Source: Chitinophaga caseinilytica (GTDB lineage: Bacteria; Bacteroidota; Bacteroidia; Chitinophagales; Chitinophagaceae). From it: a stretch of DNA of 64,000 bases. The notes under the pieces were generated by a model. That model was not told the DNA's origin and ran no database searches. It worked only from the letters and a program-made list of their open reading frames with translations. The stretch is from the NCBI RefSeq assembly GCF_038396765.1, contig NZ_CP150096.1, positions 4,571,001 through 4,635,000 of the forward strand, written 5' to 3'. Positions 26,687 to 35,888 of the stretch are shown one piece after another. Position 1 is the first letter of the stretch, and each line of letters begins with the position of its first letter. Both the position numbers and the translations under genes were made by a program.

Positions 26687-28090
26687 TCATCGCTGCGGCG
26701 TGGACGCCGTTGCTCCGGTTTGCCGTTTGACGAGAACGCGTTTGATGAGCTGCGCCTTATCGTCGGTCAACGGAATGGGCAAATCGGGGATCAGCTGGTT
26801 GTTTTCCGTATCTCCACTGGGCCGCAGCCACCTTTTCACACCGAAAAGCAGCCGCACTTTGGTGTTTGGCAATGCTGTATTGTACATTTCCCCGAATTTG
26901 TTGGGATGCCCGAGCGTAGGCGTTTCCCCTACGATCGTGGCCAGTTGGTTGTCTTTGATGATCGTCGCGAACATCATGGCGCTGCTGAAAGTACCGTTGC
27001 CCACCACGATGAACACCTTGCCGGCAAAGCGTCCCGGCCTTTCATCGGGCCGGACGGTATCTCCGGCGATATGGATCAGGTCGCCTTCGTTGGCGGCTTT
27101 ATAATAGTCGGGCGCATCCATGCCCCAGGATTTCAGGAGCCTGATATACGATTCGCTCCGCCTGAAATCGACGCTGTACCCGCGGTACGGTTTTCCGTTG
27201 AACCCATCGATGAGCATGCTGCCAACGACCGACTGGCCACCGCTGTTTTTGCTCACATCGATGAAAAGGTATTTCGGCGCATCGGCTTTCACCTGTTCAT
27301 AAATCGTGTCGATCCGGCGCTGGACGGCGTCGAGGTCCTGGTGCGGGACGTTGAAGGAACAGGCATTGATGTACCCGGCGTCGCCGATATTTTCATAATA
27401 CACATAATCCTGGCACTGCACGTTCCATCCGGATTGCCGGTCGAGCTCGGCTTTCCAGGTATTTGCGGAAACGCCGGCCAGGCGGACCGTTTTCCCGTTG
27501 CGGGTCGTTATTTTAAAATGCGAGCGGGCGTCGGGGACGGTCCAGGTATAGAGGTAGCCGAATTGTTTGAGGGCCTTTTCCAACCGCTGTTCGGGATACC
27601 CGGACGAATAGCCGGCCGACCGTTTCACCAGTTTATCGATATCTTCGAGATCGATTTGGGTGATGACGTCTCCCGGTTGAAGGGGGCTTCCTTCATTGAG
27701 TATCTTATCGATCCGGTAATTTTTCCCGTCGAAGGCCAGGGTGATGGGTAGAAACGCGCCGCCGCTTCTGTAGGGCGTTTCCAGCAGGCTGTCGGGCAAA
27801 GATACCTGGGCGTGCTCGTCGCACAGCCGGGCGAAAAGCGGTTTTATCTTCTTCATGAAAGCCGTGGCGGTGAGGGAGTCCTTCAATCCGGAATGTATTT
27901 CCGAAAACAGCCGGTCGTATTCCTTTTGGTCGATTTCCGTGTACGGATAAGCGTGCACGTTGTAAATCTGCTGTTTCACAAGTGCCAGGTCTTCTTGCAG
28001 CTGCCGGGGCGAAAGTTTTACATCTTGCTGCGCAAATGCGTGAGCCGCTGCGAGCAGTAAAGAGAACAGGGAATATCCTAATTTTTTCAT
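26687..28090 (-). CDS. S41-family (C-terminal processing type) peptidase, secreted
   Basis: 467 residues from MKKLGYSLFSLLLAAAHAFA with a clear signal peptide; the open frame to 28144 is not needed. A helical N-terminal domain is followed by a PDZ-like part (DKILNEGSPLQPGDVITQID) and the peptidase core: YLFIDVSKNSGG and GKVFIVVGNGTFSSAMMFAT, where the Ser after TF is the expected nucleophile. Ends with a substrate-strand region (GEMYNTALPNTKVRLLFG). Likely periplasmic or surface-attached. Monocistronic. Confidence 0.85.
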   Translation of the reverse strand: MKKLGYSLFSLLLAAAHAFAQQDVKLSPRQLQEDLALVKQQIYNVHAYPYTEIDQKEYDRLFSEIHSGLKDSLTATAFMKKIKPLFARLCDEHAQVSLPDSLLETPYRSGGAFLPITLAFDGKNYRIDKILNEGSPLQPGDVITQIDLEDIDKLVKRSAGYSSGYPEQRLEKALKQFGYLYTWTVPDARSHFKITTRNGKTVRLAGVSANTWKAELDRQSGWNVQCQDYVYYENIGDAGYINACSFNVPHQDLDAVQRRIDTIYEQVKADAPKYLFIDVSKNSGGQSVVGSMLIDGFNGKPYRGYSVDFRRSESYIRLLKSWGMDAPDYYKAANEGDLIHIAGDTVRPDERPGRFAGKVFIVVGNGTFSSAMMFATIIKDNQLATIVGETPTLGHPNKFGEMYNTALPNTKVRLLFGVKRWLRPSGDTENNQLIPDLPIPLTDDKAQLIKRVLVKRQTGATASTPQR

Positions 28091-28354
28091 GGTCTGGAAC
28101 GGCGAATAGCTAAAAATAATTTTTTTGGATAGGGGCCGGATCAAAAATATCCGTTATCATACAAGACAATTTTGAAAATATCCGGCGGTGGCGAAGCTAT
28201 AAACGCAACAAATGTTGCAATTATTACACGTCGAAATCCGTGATTTGTACAATTTTAACACAATATTATCATGTATATCACACTAAAGTATTACTTATTT
28301 CAGTTTAAGGAAGGTAATTTCACAATTTAATCGCAACCTACAACTTGTGCCATT

Positions 28355-29245
28355 TTGAGTATTGTTCTCTACTACCTTTTACTGCCGGTGGTTTACTTCA
28401 TCAGTATCCTTCCGTTTCCGCTCCTTTACGGGTTGTCAGACGTATTTTTCTGTCTGCTGTACTACGTAGTGGGATATCGTAAGAAAGTTGTGCTGCAAAA
28501 CCTGGCGAATTCCTTTCCGGACAAGTCGCCGGAAGAGCGCGCCCGGATCTGTCGTGATTTTTATCGTTATTTCTGCGACCTGTTCCTGGAGACCTTTAAA
28601 ACCCTGACTATCAGCAAAGCCGCCATGTTGCGGCATTGTTCGCTCACGCCTGAAACGGTAGCGCTGTTCAAGCGGCTGCATGCCGAAGGCAAAAGCGTGG
28701 TGCTGGTGATGGGGCATAAGGGCAACTGGGAATGGGCGGGCAATTCGTTCAGCATTTTGTGCCCGCAGCAATTGTACGTAGTGTACCATCCGCTGGCCAG
28801 CAAACATTATGATGGCTTGATGTACAGGATGCGCACGCGCTTCGGCACCAAGCTCATCGCCATGCAGGACACGTTCCGCGAAATGGTAAAGCTCCGGGGA
28901 GAAATCAACGCCACGGCGCTGATCGCCGACCAAAGCCCCCGGCCAGACACTGCCCAGTGGGTGAATTTCCTGCACCAGGACACGCCGGTGTTCACGGGCA
29001 CGGAAAGGATCGCGTCGAAAATGAATTACCAGGTGGTATATGTTTCCGTTACCCGCACTAAGCGCGGTTACTATTCCGTATCCGCGGAAGTTTTGGTGGA
29101 ATCTCCCGCACAGGAGGCTCCCGGGAACATCACCACGCTTCATACCGCACGGTTGGAAGCCGACATCATCGACCAGCCCGCCACCTGGCTCTGGTCGCAC
29201 CGCCGCTGGAAACACAAGAGAAAACAGGAACCCGCCACAGTTTAA
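28355..29245 (+). CDS. Lysophospholipid acyltransferase family (LpxL/HtrB-like)
   Basis: 296 residues, with a TTG start at 28355 (M-S-I-V-L-Y-Y); no ATG fits better, since the hydrophobic N-terminal anchor starts at once. The HX4E acyltransferase motif is HKGNWE (His121-Glu126), preceded by GKSVVLVMG; later blocks include FGTKLIAMQD, ALIADQSPRP, VFTGTERIA and WLWSHRRWKHK. This matches late acyltransferases that add secondary acyl chains to lipid A at the inner membrane, though an ornithine-lipid or other role is possible. Six to nine bases separate it from the desaturase gene, so the two form an operon. Confidence 0.9.
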   Translation: MSIVLYYLLLPVVYFISILPFPLLYGLSDVFFCLLYYVVGYRKKVVLQNLANSFPDKSPEERARICRDFYRYFCDLFLETFKTLTISKAAMLRHCSLTPETVALFKRLHAEGKSVVLVMGHKGNWEWAGNSFSILCPQQLYVVYHPLASKHYDGLMYRMRTRFGTKLIAMQDTFREMVKLRGEINATALIADQSPRPDTAQWVNFLHQDTPVFTGTERIASKMNYQVVYVSVTRTKRGYYSVSAEVLVESPAQEAPGNITTLHTARLEADIIDQPATWLWSHRRWKHKRKQEPATV

Positions 29246-29254
29246 AATATCGTG

Positions 29255-30274
29255 ATGTTAGAAGGAAAACAACTCATTTTGGCCACCAAGCCTTTTGCCC
29301 AGGAAAAACGTGCCCTCAGCTGGTGGTACACTTTGTCTACGCTATGCCTGCTCATTGCCTCGCTCACCGCTACCGTGGTGGTGCCGTGGCTGGGGCTGCG
29401 GATCGCGTTCAGTGTACTGTCTGGCCTGCTGATCGTCCGCATGTTCGTTATTTATCACGATTACCAGCACCATTCCATCTTAAAGAACAGCCCGGCGGCC
29501 AACGCCATCATGACCATTTTCGGTATTTATATTCTTGCCCCATCCAGCATCTGGAAGCGGTCGCACGATTACCATCACCAGCATAATTCAAAACTGTACA
29601 GCGCCAGCATCGGTTCTTACCCCATCGCTACGATAGACGGGTTCCTGGCCATGAGCCGTGGCGAGCGCCGGATGTACCTGTTTACGCGCCATCCGCTCAC
29701 CATCCTGTTCGGCTACCTGTTCATGTTCATCATCGGGATGTGCGTGAATTCGTTCTTCGCCAGCCCCCGCCGCCATTACGATGCCCTCATCGCGCTGGTG
29801 GCACATGTGGCGCTGACGGTCGCCGTAATTCTCACGGCTGGCTGGCTGACATGGCTGCTCCTCGTACTGGCACCCGTTTTCATCGCCTGCGCGATCGGGA
29901 CTTACCTTTTCTATGCGCAACATAATTTCCCCGGCGTGGTCTTCAATACGAAAGAAGAATGGTGCTACGACGATGCGGCGCTGCTGTCGTCCAGCCACAT
30001 GGTGATGAGCCCTGTCATGGCCTGGTTTACCGGCAATATCGGTCTTCATCACATCCATCACCTCAACGCCCGGATACCTTTTTACCGTTTGCCGGAGGCT
30101 TATGCGAAGATCCCCGAGCTGCAGGGAGCTACCACTACCACTTTATGGCCGAAAGATATCCGTGCCTGTTTCCGGCTGAAGGTCTGGGACCCGAAAACCC
30201 GGATGATGACGGGCGTGAAGGCGCTTCGCAAAGACGAGGCGTATGCCGCAAAATTCCGTCCTTCCGCTGTGTAG
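29255..30274 (+). CDS. Membrane fatty-acid desaturase
   Basis: 339 residues (a GTG one codon earlier is also possible). Integral membrane protein with the three histidine boxes of the desaturase/hydroxylase family: HDYQHH (68-73), HDYHHQH (104-110) and HHIHH near residue 263, separated by two pairs of membrane segments. These boxes bind the di-iron centre. Coupled to the acyltransferase upstream, it suggests a lipid-modifying unit acting on phospholipid or lipid A acyl chains. A strong terminator follows. Confidence 0.92.
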   Translation: MLEGKQLILATKPFAQEKRALSWWYTLSTLCLLIASLTATVVVPWLGLRIAFSVLSGLLIVRMFVIYHDYQHHSILKNSPAANAIMTIFGIYILAPSSIWKRSHDYHHQHNSKLYSASIGSYPIATIDGFLAMSRGERRMYLFTRHPLTILFGYLFMFIIGMCVNSFFASPRRHYDALIALVAHVALTVAVILTAGWLTWLLLVLAPVFIACAIGTYLFYAQHNFPGVVFNTKEEWCYDDAALLSSSHMVMSPVMAWFTGNIGLHHIHHLNARIPFYRLPEAYAKIPELQGATTTTLWPKDIRACFRLKVWDPKTRMMTGVKALRKDEAYAAKFRPSAV

Positions 30275-30289
30275 GCTGCATTGCAATTT

Positions 30290-30328
30290 AAAAAGCCACG
30301 CCGGTCTCCAGGGCCCGCGTGGCTTTTT
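30290..30328. terminator. Intrinsic terminator after the desaturase gene
   Basis: AAAAAGCCACGC (30290-30301) pairs perfectly with GCGTGGCTTTTT (30317-30328); loop 15 bases. Confidence 0.92.
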
Positions 30329-30367
30329 TAGTTAATTGCAGTAATATTGGGAACAGAAGGCCGCACC

Positions 30368-31279
30368 ATGTATATCACCCGATTACCCGATCATTCAGAC
30401 CCTCAGTTCGACGAAGCCGCGCATTTCGCCCGGTTCCGGAAACAAAACATGGTGTTCAGCGCCGAAAGCCACGATGCGCATTGCGATGAGCACATCGGCT
30501 GCCTTTCCGTGAAAACGCTCCTGCGTGGCGCCGAAACGTATGGGATCGATGGGCGGAAGGTGACCGTCCGCCCGGGGCAATTCCTCATCCTGAATAACGA
30601 TCAACCGTATTCCTGCCGCATCTCCGGGCCGGGAGCCGCGCATGCATTGTCGGTTTTCTTTAAAAGCGATTTCGCGGCGGCGGTGCTGACAGCCGCCATG
30701 CACACGGACGCGTACCTGCTCGACGAGCCGTTTTTCCCCGATGGCGCGCTGCCTTCGTTCTTCCAACACCTGCACGATACGACGCCGTTGATGCAACATC
30801 GCCTGCAACAGCTTGTCCAGTCGCTGGAAACGCAGGGGTATGTGGCCGCAATGGTCGACGAACAGCTCGTTTTCCTCCTGCACGACCTTGCCGGCGTGCA
30901 ACAGGCAGACCGCAGGCTGGCGCGCGATGTGCAGGCGCTGAAGCCAGCTACGCGGCATGAGCTGTTCCGGCGGCTGTGCGTGGCCAAAGACGTGCTGCAT
31001 ACTGCGTACCATGAACCGCTCGACCTGGAGCGCCTGTGCAGGGAGGCTTGTCTTTCCGTTCCGCAGCTCGTGCGGCAGTTCAAATCCGTGTTCCGGTGCT
31101 CGCCGTACCAGTACCTCGTGCGCGTGCGGTTGGAGCAGGCGGCGCAACTGTTGCGGCAGGGAAGCCAGCCGGCGCAGGACATCGCCTGGCAATGCGGGTT
31201 CGAGAACGCGGGCGCGTTTGGCCGGGCGTTCAAATCCATGTACGGCGTACCACCGATGGCTTACCGGCAGCTACATTGA
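30368..31279 (+). CDS. AraC-family transcriptional regulator
   Basis: 303 residues from MYITRLPDHSDPQFDEAAHF. N-terminal cupin sensor (ESHDAHCDEHIGCLSVKTLL, PGQFLILNNDQPYSC) and a C-terminal double HTH (LDLERLCREACLSVPQLVRQ, FKSVFRCSPYQYLVRVRLEQ, DIAWQCGFENAGAFGRAFKS, GVPPMAYRQ). It precedes the esterase gene by 67 bases in the same direction and may control it, but this is only positional. Confidence 0.92.
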   Translation: MYITRLPDHSDPQFDEAAHFARFRKQNMVFSAESHDAHCDEHIGCLSVKTLLRGAETYGIDGRKVTVRPGQFLILNNDQPYSCRISGPGAAHALSVFFKSDFAAAVLTAAMHTDAYLLDEPFFPDGALPSFFQHLHDTTPLMQHRLQQLVQSLETQGYVAAMVDEQLVFLLHDLAGVQQADRRLARDVQALKPATRHELFRRLCVAKDVLHTAYHEPLDLERLCREACLSVPQLVRQFKSVFRCSPYQYLVRVRLEQAAQLLRQGSQPAQDIAWQCGFENAGAFGRAFKSMYGVPPMAYRQLH

Positions 31280-31346
31280 AAAATTGAGCATTTCTGCATA
31301 TCGCCCTTCGCCGGCTTTGGGTAGATTTGGGTGTTAAACGTGCTTC

Positions 31347-32270
31347 ATGTTATATAAGTTCTTCATCGCCCTTTCCCTTGTTTTTTCGCTGCAACACGCT
31401 GCCGCGCAGGATATCCCGCTGTACGAGGGCGCCATTCCCAATTCGAGGCCGGCACCGGAAGGTTATGCTGAAAAGGACAGCCTGGGACGGATTTTCAGGG
31501 TCACGAAGCCGGTATTAATTCCTTTCTTTCCGCCGGAAGGGAAGGCCAATGGTACGGCGGTGCTCATTTTCCCGGGGGGCGGGTACTTTTTGCTGTCGAT
31601 GCCCGCTTGCGAAGAAATAGCGCGGGCGCTGGCGGATTCTGGCATTACGGCGTTCATCGTCAAATACCGGTTGCCGAGTGATGTGATCATGAAGGATAAA
31701 TCGACAGGGCCTTTGCAGGACGCGCTGTCTGCCATCCGGCTCGTGCGCCGGCGGGCGGCGGAGTGGGGGATTGATACGCACAAGGTAGGATTGATGGGCC
31801 TTTCCGCCGGAGGGCACCTGGCATCCATGGTGGCCACCCAGCAGGAGCGGACAGCCATTCCCAATCCCGAAAACACCGATCTCCGCCCGGATTTCCTGGC
31901 GCTGCTGTACCCCGTCATCATCTACGATCCTGCTGTTCCCCGTACCCGGGAAAACCTCATCGGTAAAAATCCTTCCACCGAAACCCTCCGCCAATACAGC
32001 ACCGATCAATCCGTGTCCTCCAAAACGCCACCCGCATTCCTCGTTCATGCGGCAGACGACAGTGTGATCCCGCTCAAGAACACGCTTGCGTTCTTCAACG
32101 CTTTGATACAACACAACGTCAAAACGGAACTGCACGTCCTCCAAACCGGCGACCATGGCTTTGCCCTGACCGATCTCCCCAGCGGCGGCCAGTGGTTCCA
32201 AATGTTCCAAAGCTGGCTCCGGGAGAATGGCTGGCTGACCACGACCGGGAACAGCCGTCCCTTACCGTAA
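31347..32270 (+). CDS. Secreted alpha/beta hydrolase (esterase / BD-FAE-like)
   Basis: 307 residues with signal peptide MLYKFFIALSLVFSLQHAAA. The oxyanion region is FPGGGYF (HGGG-type variant), the nucleophile elbow GLSAGG, the acid in HAADDSVIP and the catalytic His in GDHGFAL. This is the layout of carbohydrate-esterase-like hydrolases (acetyl xylan esterase or related). Secretion fits polysaccharide use, but the substrate is unknown. Its end nearly touches the convergent membrane-protein gene (13 bases). Confidence 0.88.
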   Translation: MLYKFFIALSLVFSLQHAAAQDIPLYEGAIPNSRPAPEGYAEKDSLGRIFRVTKPVLIPFFPPEGKANGTAVLIFPGGGYFLLSMPACEEIARALADSGITAFIVKYRLPSDVIMKDKSTGPLQDALSAIRLVRRRAAEWGIDTHKVGLMGLSAGGHLASMVATQQERTAIPNPENTDLRPDFLALLYPVIIYDPAVPRTRENLIGKNPSTETLRQYSTDQSVSSKTPPAFLVHAADDSVIPLKNTLAFFNALIQHNVKTELHVLQTGDHGFALTDLPSGGQWFQMFQSWLRENGWLTTTGNSRPLP

Positions 32271-32283
32271 GTGCACCTTTCGG

Positions 32284-32769
32284 TCAATGCCGCAGGTTAA
32301 AGACGCGGATGCACAGGGGAATGAGCCCGATGGAAACCGCGATGAAAATAGCCACCCGCACGTAGTTGAGCGTTTGCCAGAGAGATACTTTGTCCGCCAG
32401 GTCTGCCGCCCCGGCCTTCGTTTCCGCGATCTGCTGAAAATGAATGATGCTTGGCGCAAAGAATACCAGCGTCCAGGCGCGCACTGCGATATGCACCGCA
32501 AACGAAACCAGCAGCCAGTTCCGCGCAAAATCGATCTTCCAGCAGAAAATTAAGGCGAGGATGAATGTGATTTCGTGAATGGAATGGAACACGATCCAGA
32601 AAAACTTCAAACTGGCGCCGGACCCCAGCAGCAGGTTGAAATGCTGCGGCGGGGCGTCTGCCCACTTCGGAACGAACACCAGCGTTTCGAATACCTGCGC
32701 CCCGTTCATAAGAAAGTATACCAATGTTGTGATGAAAAGCCATAGTTCGGCCCGGGAGATGCTATCCAT
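32284..32769 (-). CDS. Four-helix membrane protein, unknown function
   Basis: 161 residues with four predicted membrane segments (LWLFITTLVYFLMNGAQVF, FWIVFHSIHEITFILALIF, WLLVSFAVHIAVRAWTLVFF, LNYVRVAIFIAVSIGLIPL). Conserved-looking polar spots are a Glu in QVFETLV and HSIHE. I do not assign a family. It is transcribed divergently from the MarR gene across a 131-base region full of inverted repeats, so it is probably the MarR target. Confidence 0.8.
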   Translation of the reverse strand: MDSISRAELWLFITTLVYFLMNGAQVFETLVFVPKWADAPPQHFNLLLGSGASLKFFWIVFHSIHEITFILALIFCWKIDFARNWLLVSFAVHIAVRAWTLVFFAPSIIHFQQIAETKAGAADLADKVSLWQTLNYVRVAIFIAVSIGLIPLCIRVFNLRH

Positions 32770-32772
32770 ATA

Positions 32773-32898
32773 ATTATGTCGTTTTCGTTATTGATTTAAA
32801 TTATTTACTTCTATTTCGATGTAAAATTAGAGGTATTCTGGAATATGACAAGCTTTTTCCCTGTTTTTCCCATATTTTTACATCGAAACCGACATAAT
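32773..32898. promoter_or_regulatory. Divergent promoter region with nested inverted repeats, candidate MarR operator
   Basis: Two inverted-repeat pairs span the gap. TTTCGATGTAAA (32814-32825) is exactly complementary to TTTACATCGAAA (32877-32888). ATTATGTCGTTTTCG (32773-32787) is complementary with one mismatch to CGAAACCGACATAAT (32884-32898). The right-hand copies overlap and end three bases before the MarR start codon; the left-hand copies sit next to the membrane-protein start. Confidence 0.75.
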
Positions 32899-32900
32899 CG

Positions 32901-33602
32901 ATGAGTGAACTTGTGAAATTAATCAGCGCCTGGGAGGCATATGCCCGGAAAAGCCCCAACGCTTCCGCCACGGAATTCTGCATGCATTTCCTCGCGCAGG
33001 AAAGCAACAACCAACTTTTCAGCGGCCTCACGCCGCCCGATCTCGACACCGTTTTCGCGAAACTGATCGGCCGGCTGGCGGGGATGCAAACCGTTTATTC
33101 CAAAATGGCCCTGCAGGAAATCCCGGGGTTCGAGCTGGAATGGTTTTACTTCCTCAGTTCTATTTATCATTTGAAAGAAGTCAAAAAGACGCAGATCATC
33201 CAATACAACTTCACGGAACAAACCACCGGCATCGACATCCTGAATAAATTGAAAACCCAGGGATTCATCACGGAACGGCCCGATCCCGAAGATAAGCGGG
33301 CCAAACTCGTCAGTCTTACGAAAACAGGGGAACAGGTGCTTTTCAGGATTTACCAGCTGCTGCACAAACCCACGCTGCTCATGTACCACGACATCGACCC
33401 TACCGACAAACAAGTGGTGATCAACATCCTGAAAAACACGGAACAAAAGCACCAGGAACTATTGTCGGGCGCGCGGAACAAATCGCTGGACGAGCTGCTG
33501 ACAGCCGAATTGGGCGAAGAGAAGCTTGCGGCGTTGGCGCAGGCGCAGCAGCAAAGGATTTCGCAGTTTTCCGATGCGAAACGCCCTAACAAACATCAAT
33601 AA
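32901..33602 (+). CDS. MarR-family transcriptional regulator
   Basis: 233 residues, longer than the usual 140-160 because of an N-terminal helical part of about 60 residues and a Gln-rich tail. The winged helix is seen in LKEVKKTQIIQYNFTEQTTG, IDILNKLKTQGFITERPDPE and DKRAKLVSLTKTGEQVL; the DPEDKRAK wing is characteristic. Start at 32901, directly after the inverted repeats, implying autoregulation. Followed after 33 bases by an NAD(P)H:FMN reductase gene. Confidence 0.9.
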   Translation: MSELVKLISAWEAYARKSPNASATEFCMHFLAQESNNQLFSGLTPPDLDTVFAKLIGRLAGMQTVYSKMALQEIPGFELEWFYFLSSIYHLKEVKKTQIIQYNFTEQTTGIDILNKLKTQGFITERPDPEDKRAKLVSLTKTGEQVLFRIYQLLHKPTLLMYHDIDPTDKQVVINILKNTEQKHQELLSGARNKSLDELLTAELGEEKLAALAQAQQQRISQFSDAKRPNKHQ

Positions 33603-33635
33603 TCACCTATCTTCAGCAAAATTTTTACCATTCAG

Positions 33636-34178
33636 ATGGCCATCAACATCCTTGCGATATCCGGCAGTACCCGGCTTCAATCCACCAATCATACGCTCAT
33701 CAACATCATCGCGGCGATGTACGCCGGGAAAGCGGAGATCACGCAATTCGACGGGCTTTCCCAATTGCCGCATTTCAACCCCGACGACGACAACGATACG
33801 CCGCCACCCACCGTAACCGCCTTCCGCGACCGCCTGCGCTCGGCCGACGGCATTCTCATCTGCACGCCGGAATACGCCATGGGCGTGCCCGGCAGTCTCA
33901 AAAACGCGCTCGACTGGATAGTTTCTTCCATGGAAATGTCCCAAAAACCCGTTGCCCTTATCACGGCATCGTCTATGGGCGAACTGGCACATCAATCGCT
34001 CACGGGCACGTTGCGGGTGATCGAAGCCGATTTGCCAGATACCTCGCGCCTGCTGATCCCTTTCGTGAAAGCGATAGTCCGTGATGGCGCTATCGTAGAC
34101 GCACCTACGCTGGAGAGCGTGATAAGTGTCATGGAGTCCCTGCTGCAGGGGATCGCAGCATCGCGCAGCAAGCCGTAA
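33636..34178 (+). CDS. NAD(P)H-dependent FMN reductase family flavoprotein
   Basis: 180 residues in a flavodoxin-like fold: phosphate-binding loop ISGSTRLQSTN at the N-terminus, ADGILICTPEYAMGVPGSLKNALDW-type motif (TPEYAMGVPGSLKNALDW) that binds the flavin ring, and SSMGELAHQ. Family members reduce FMN, quinones, azo dyes or metals using NADPH. It follows the MarR gene closely and is probably part of its stress regulon. Confidence 0.9.
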   Translation: MAINILAISGSTRLQSTNHTLINIIAAMYAGKAEITQFDGLSQLPHFNPDDDNDTPPPTVTAFRDRLRSADGILICTPEYAMGVPGSLKNALDWIVSSMEMSQKPVALITASSMGELAHQSLTGTLRVIEADLPDTSRLLIPFVKAIVRDGAIVDAPTLESVISVMESLLQGIAASRSKP

Positions 34179-34352
34179 AAGCATCCATTACCATTTCAGG
34201 CCTATTATGCTGATAATTTTACCGGCCGAAAACATCGAATATCCTCAGAAAATACGTCCCGGCATTGGTGACCGCAACGATAGATTGGGCCGCTGAATCC
34301 AACGGATGCAGGAAACGCTTTCGGCGTGCCTCCCTCCGGCGTGCATGCAACC

Positions 34353-35801
34353 TCATAATCCCGCCAGGATGGCATATATCCCGTCCACCGCACTTTCCAG
34401 CTCCTCTTCGTTCATCGACGCGAAACCGAAGCGGAACGCGTTCTCCCGGGCATACACCCCCTTGATATGCAGCAGCGGCGAACCTTCCAGGGCAGTTACC
34501 GGGAACGCCGGGCGCAGTCGCACCCAGATCGCCATGCCGCCCGACGGCAACGTGTAATCCAGGAACCGACCCAGTTTTTGATCCAGTAATCCATCCAGGA
34601 AATCCCTGCGCTGGTGATAGATCTTCCGCGCCCGTTTCAGGTGCCGGCTTAGTTCCCCATCCATCATCAAGCCCGCCAGCGCATTCTGCATGTAACTGTC
34701 GTTCCCCACGTCGATGATCATGCGCAGCGCCGCACACTGCTCTACGAGGTTCTTTGGCGCGATCATGAAACCGATCCGGATAGACGGTCCCAGGATTTTG
34801 GAAAACGACCCGATGTAGATCACGTTGCCCTGGTGCCCGGCGCTCGCCAGCGGCAGATATGGCGCGGAAGTATAGTGGTACTCGAAATCGTAATCGTCTT
34901 CGATGATGGTAAAGTTGTATTGGCGGGACAGCTCCAGCAGCTTCATCCGTCTTTCCACGCTCAGCGTCACCGTTGTCGGGTAATGGTGGTGGGGGATGAC
35001 GTACACCGCCGCAATTTTTTTCTTTTGACAGATGCGCCCGATCGCTTCCGTGTCGATGCCGTTTTCATCGACGTCCACTTCCAGGATATTGGCGCCGGTG
35101 ACACCGAAAGCCATATTGGCGACGGGGTATCCCGGCTTTCCGACGATTACGTTGGAACCTGCGCCCAGCAACAATTGCGCGGATAGGTAAATGCTCATCT
35201 GCGCGCCGTGCGTGACGAGGATATTGTCTATCGAAATATGCAGCCCGCGGCTTTCCGAAAGATATTTGACCATTTCTTCGCGCAGCAGGTGCGTGCCCTG
35301 CGCGGAACTGACGTTCGCGCTTTTGACCGCATACCGCCGCGTGGTATAGGCACGGTAGGTTTTGAGGAGGGGATCGATGGGAGAGAGCCGGATGTCGGGA
35401 TGCCCGTCGTCTATCACCAGTTCCGGCACCGCGGCCCCCGTTTCCCCGTTCGTGGGCCCGGGTATCGTTCTGAACGGCAATTCGAAAGGGCGCTGGTACC
35501 CTTCGCGGGCTTCGTCCGGTTTCCAGTTGGCGGGCTCCAGCTCGGGGATATGCTCCGAAACGGTGATCCGCTTCCGCGGCACCACCGTGATCCATTCCTG
35601 GGCAGACAGCTCTTCGTACGCCGCTACCACCGTTTTCCGGTGAACGCCGAGGTCTTTGGCCAGTTCGCGGCTTCCCGGCAAGGGCGCATTGGCTTTCAAC
35701 GTGCCGTTCCGCACCGCCATGATAATGGACACGGCGATCTGCCGGTAAACCGGCGTATTGCTTTCCTTGTTGATAGATATGAGATGGGCTATCGGGATCA
35801 T
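34353..35801 (-). CDS. MocR/PdxR-type regulator: GntR HTH fused to a PLP-dependent aminotransferase-like domain
   Basis: 482 residues from MIPIAHLISINKESNTPVYR; an upstream in-frame start at 35855 would run into the operator region. Residues about 15-80 are the GntR winged helix (VYRQIAVSIIMAVRNGTLKA, GSRELAKDLGVHRKTVVAAY). The rest is a fold-type I aminotransferase domain with the PLP lysine motif YIGSFSKILGPSIRIGF and EDDYDFEYHY. Such proteins sense PLP and control vitamin B6 genes or other pathways. A pyridoxal kinase gene lies about 0.6 kb away, divergent, which supports a B6 role. Confidence 0.9.
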   Translation of the reverse strand: MIPIAHLISINKESNTPVYRQIAVSIIMAVRNGTLKANAPLPGSRELAKDLGVHRKTVVAAYEELSAQEWITVVPRKRITVSEHIPELEPANWKPDEAREGYQRPFELPFRTIPGPTNGETGAAVPELVIDDGHPDIRLSPIDPLLKTYRAYTTRRYAVKSANVSSAQGTHLLREEMVKYLSESRGLHISIDNILVTHGAQMSIYLSAQLLLGAGSNVIVGKPGYPVANMAFGVTGANILEVDVDENGIDTEAIGRICQKKKIAAVYVIPHHHYPTTVTLSVERRMKLLELSRQYNFTIIEDDYDFEYHYTSAPYLPLASAGHQGNVIYIGSFSKILGPSIRIGFMIAPKNLVEQCAALRMIIDVGNDSYMQNALAGLMMDGELSRHLKRARKIYHQRRDFLDGLLDQKLGRFLDYTLPSGGMAIWVRLRPAFPVTALEGSPLLHIKGVYARENAFRFGFASMNEEELESAVDGIYAILAGL

Positions 35802-35802
35802 C

Positions 35803-35845
35803 TGGACTACTTGATACTTTAAATCTGGCCCCCAAATATAGTCCA
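35803..35845. promoter_or_regulatory. Inverted repeat between MocR-type and GNAT genes
   Basis: TGGACTA (35803-35809) and TAGTCCA (35839-35845), 29 bases apart, directly at the regulator start and just before a TAnnTTTG box. Candidate operator; short arms make it modest. Confidence 0.45.
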
Positions 35846-35854
35846 ATAACCCCA

Positions 35855-35862
35855 TAGCTTTG
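35855..35862 (+). promoter_or_regulatory. Candidate -7 box for the GNAT gene
   Basis: TAGCTTTG is an exact match to the Bacteroidota consensus TAnnTTTG, 26 bases before the GNAT start codon. No convincing -33 TTTG was found. Confidence 0.5.
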
Positions 35863-35888
35863 CCTTCGTAATCAAAACTTTATACCCA

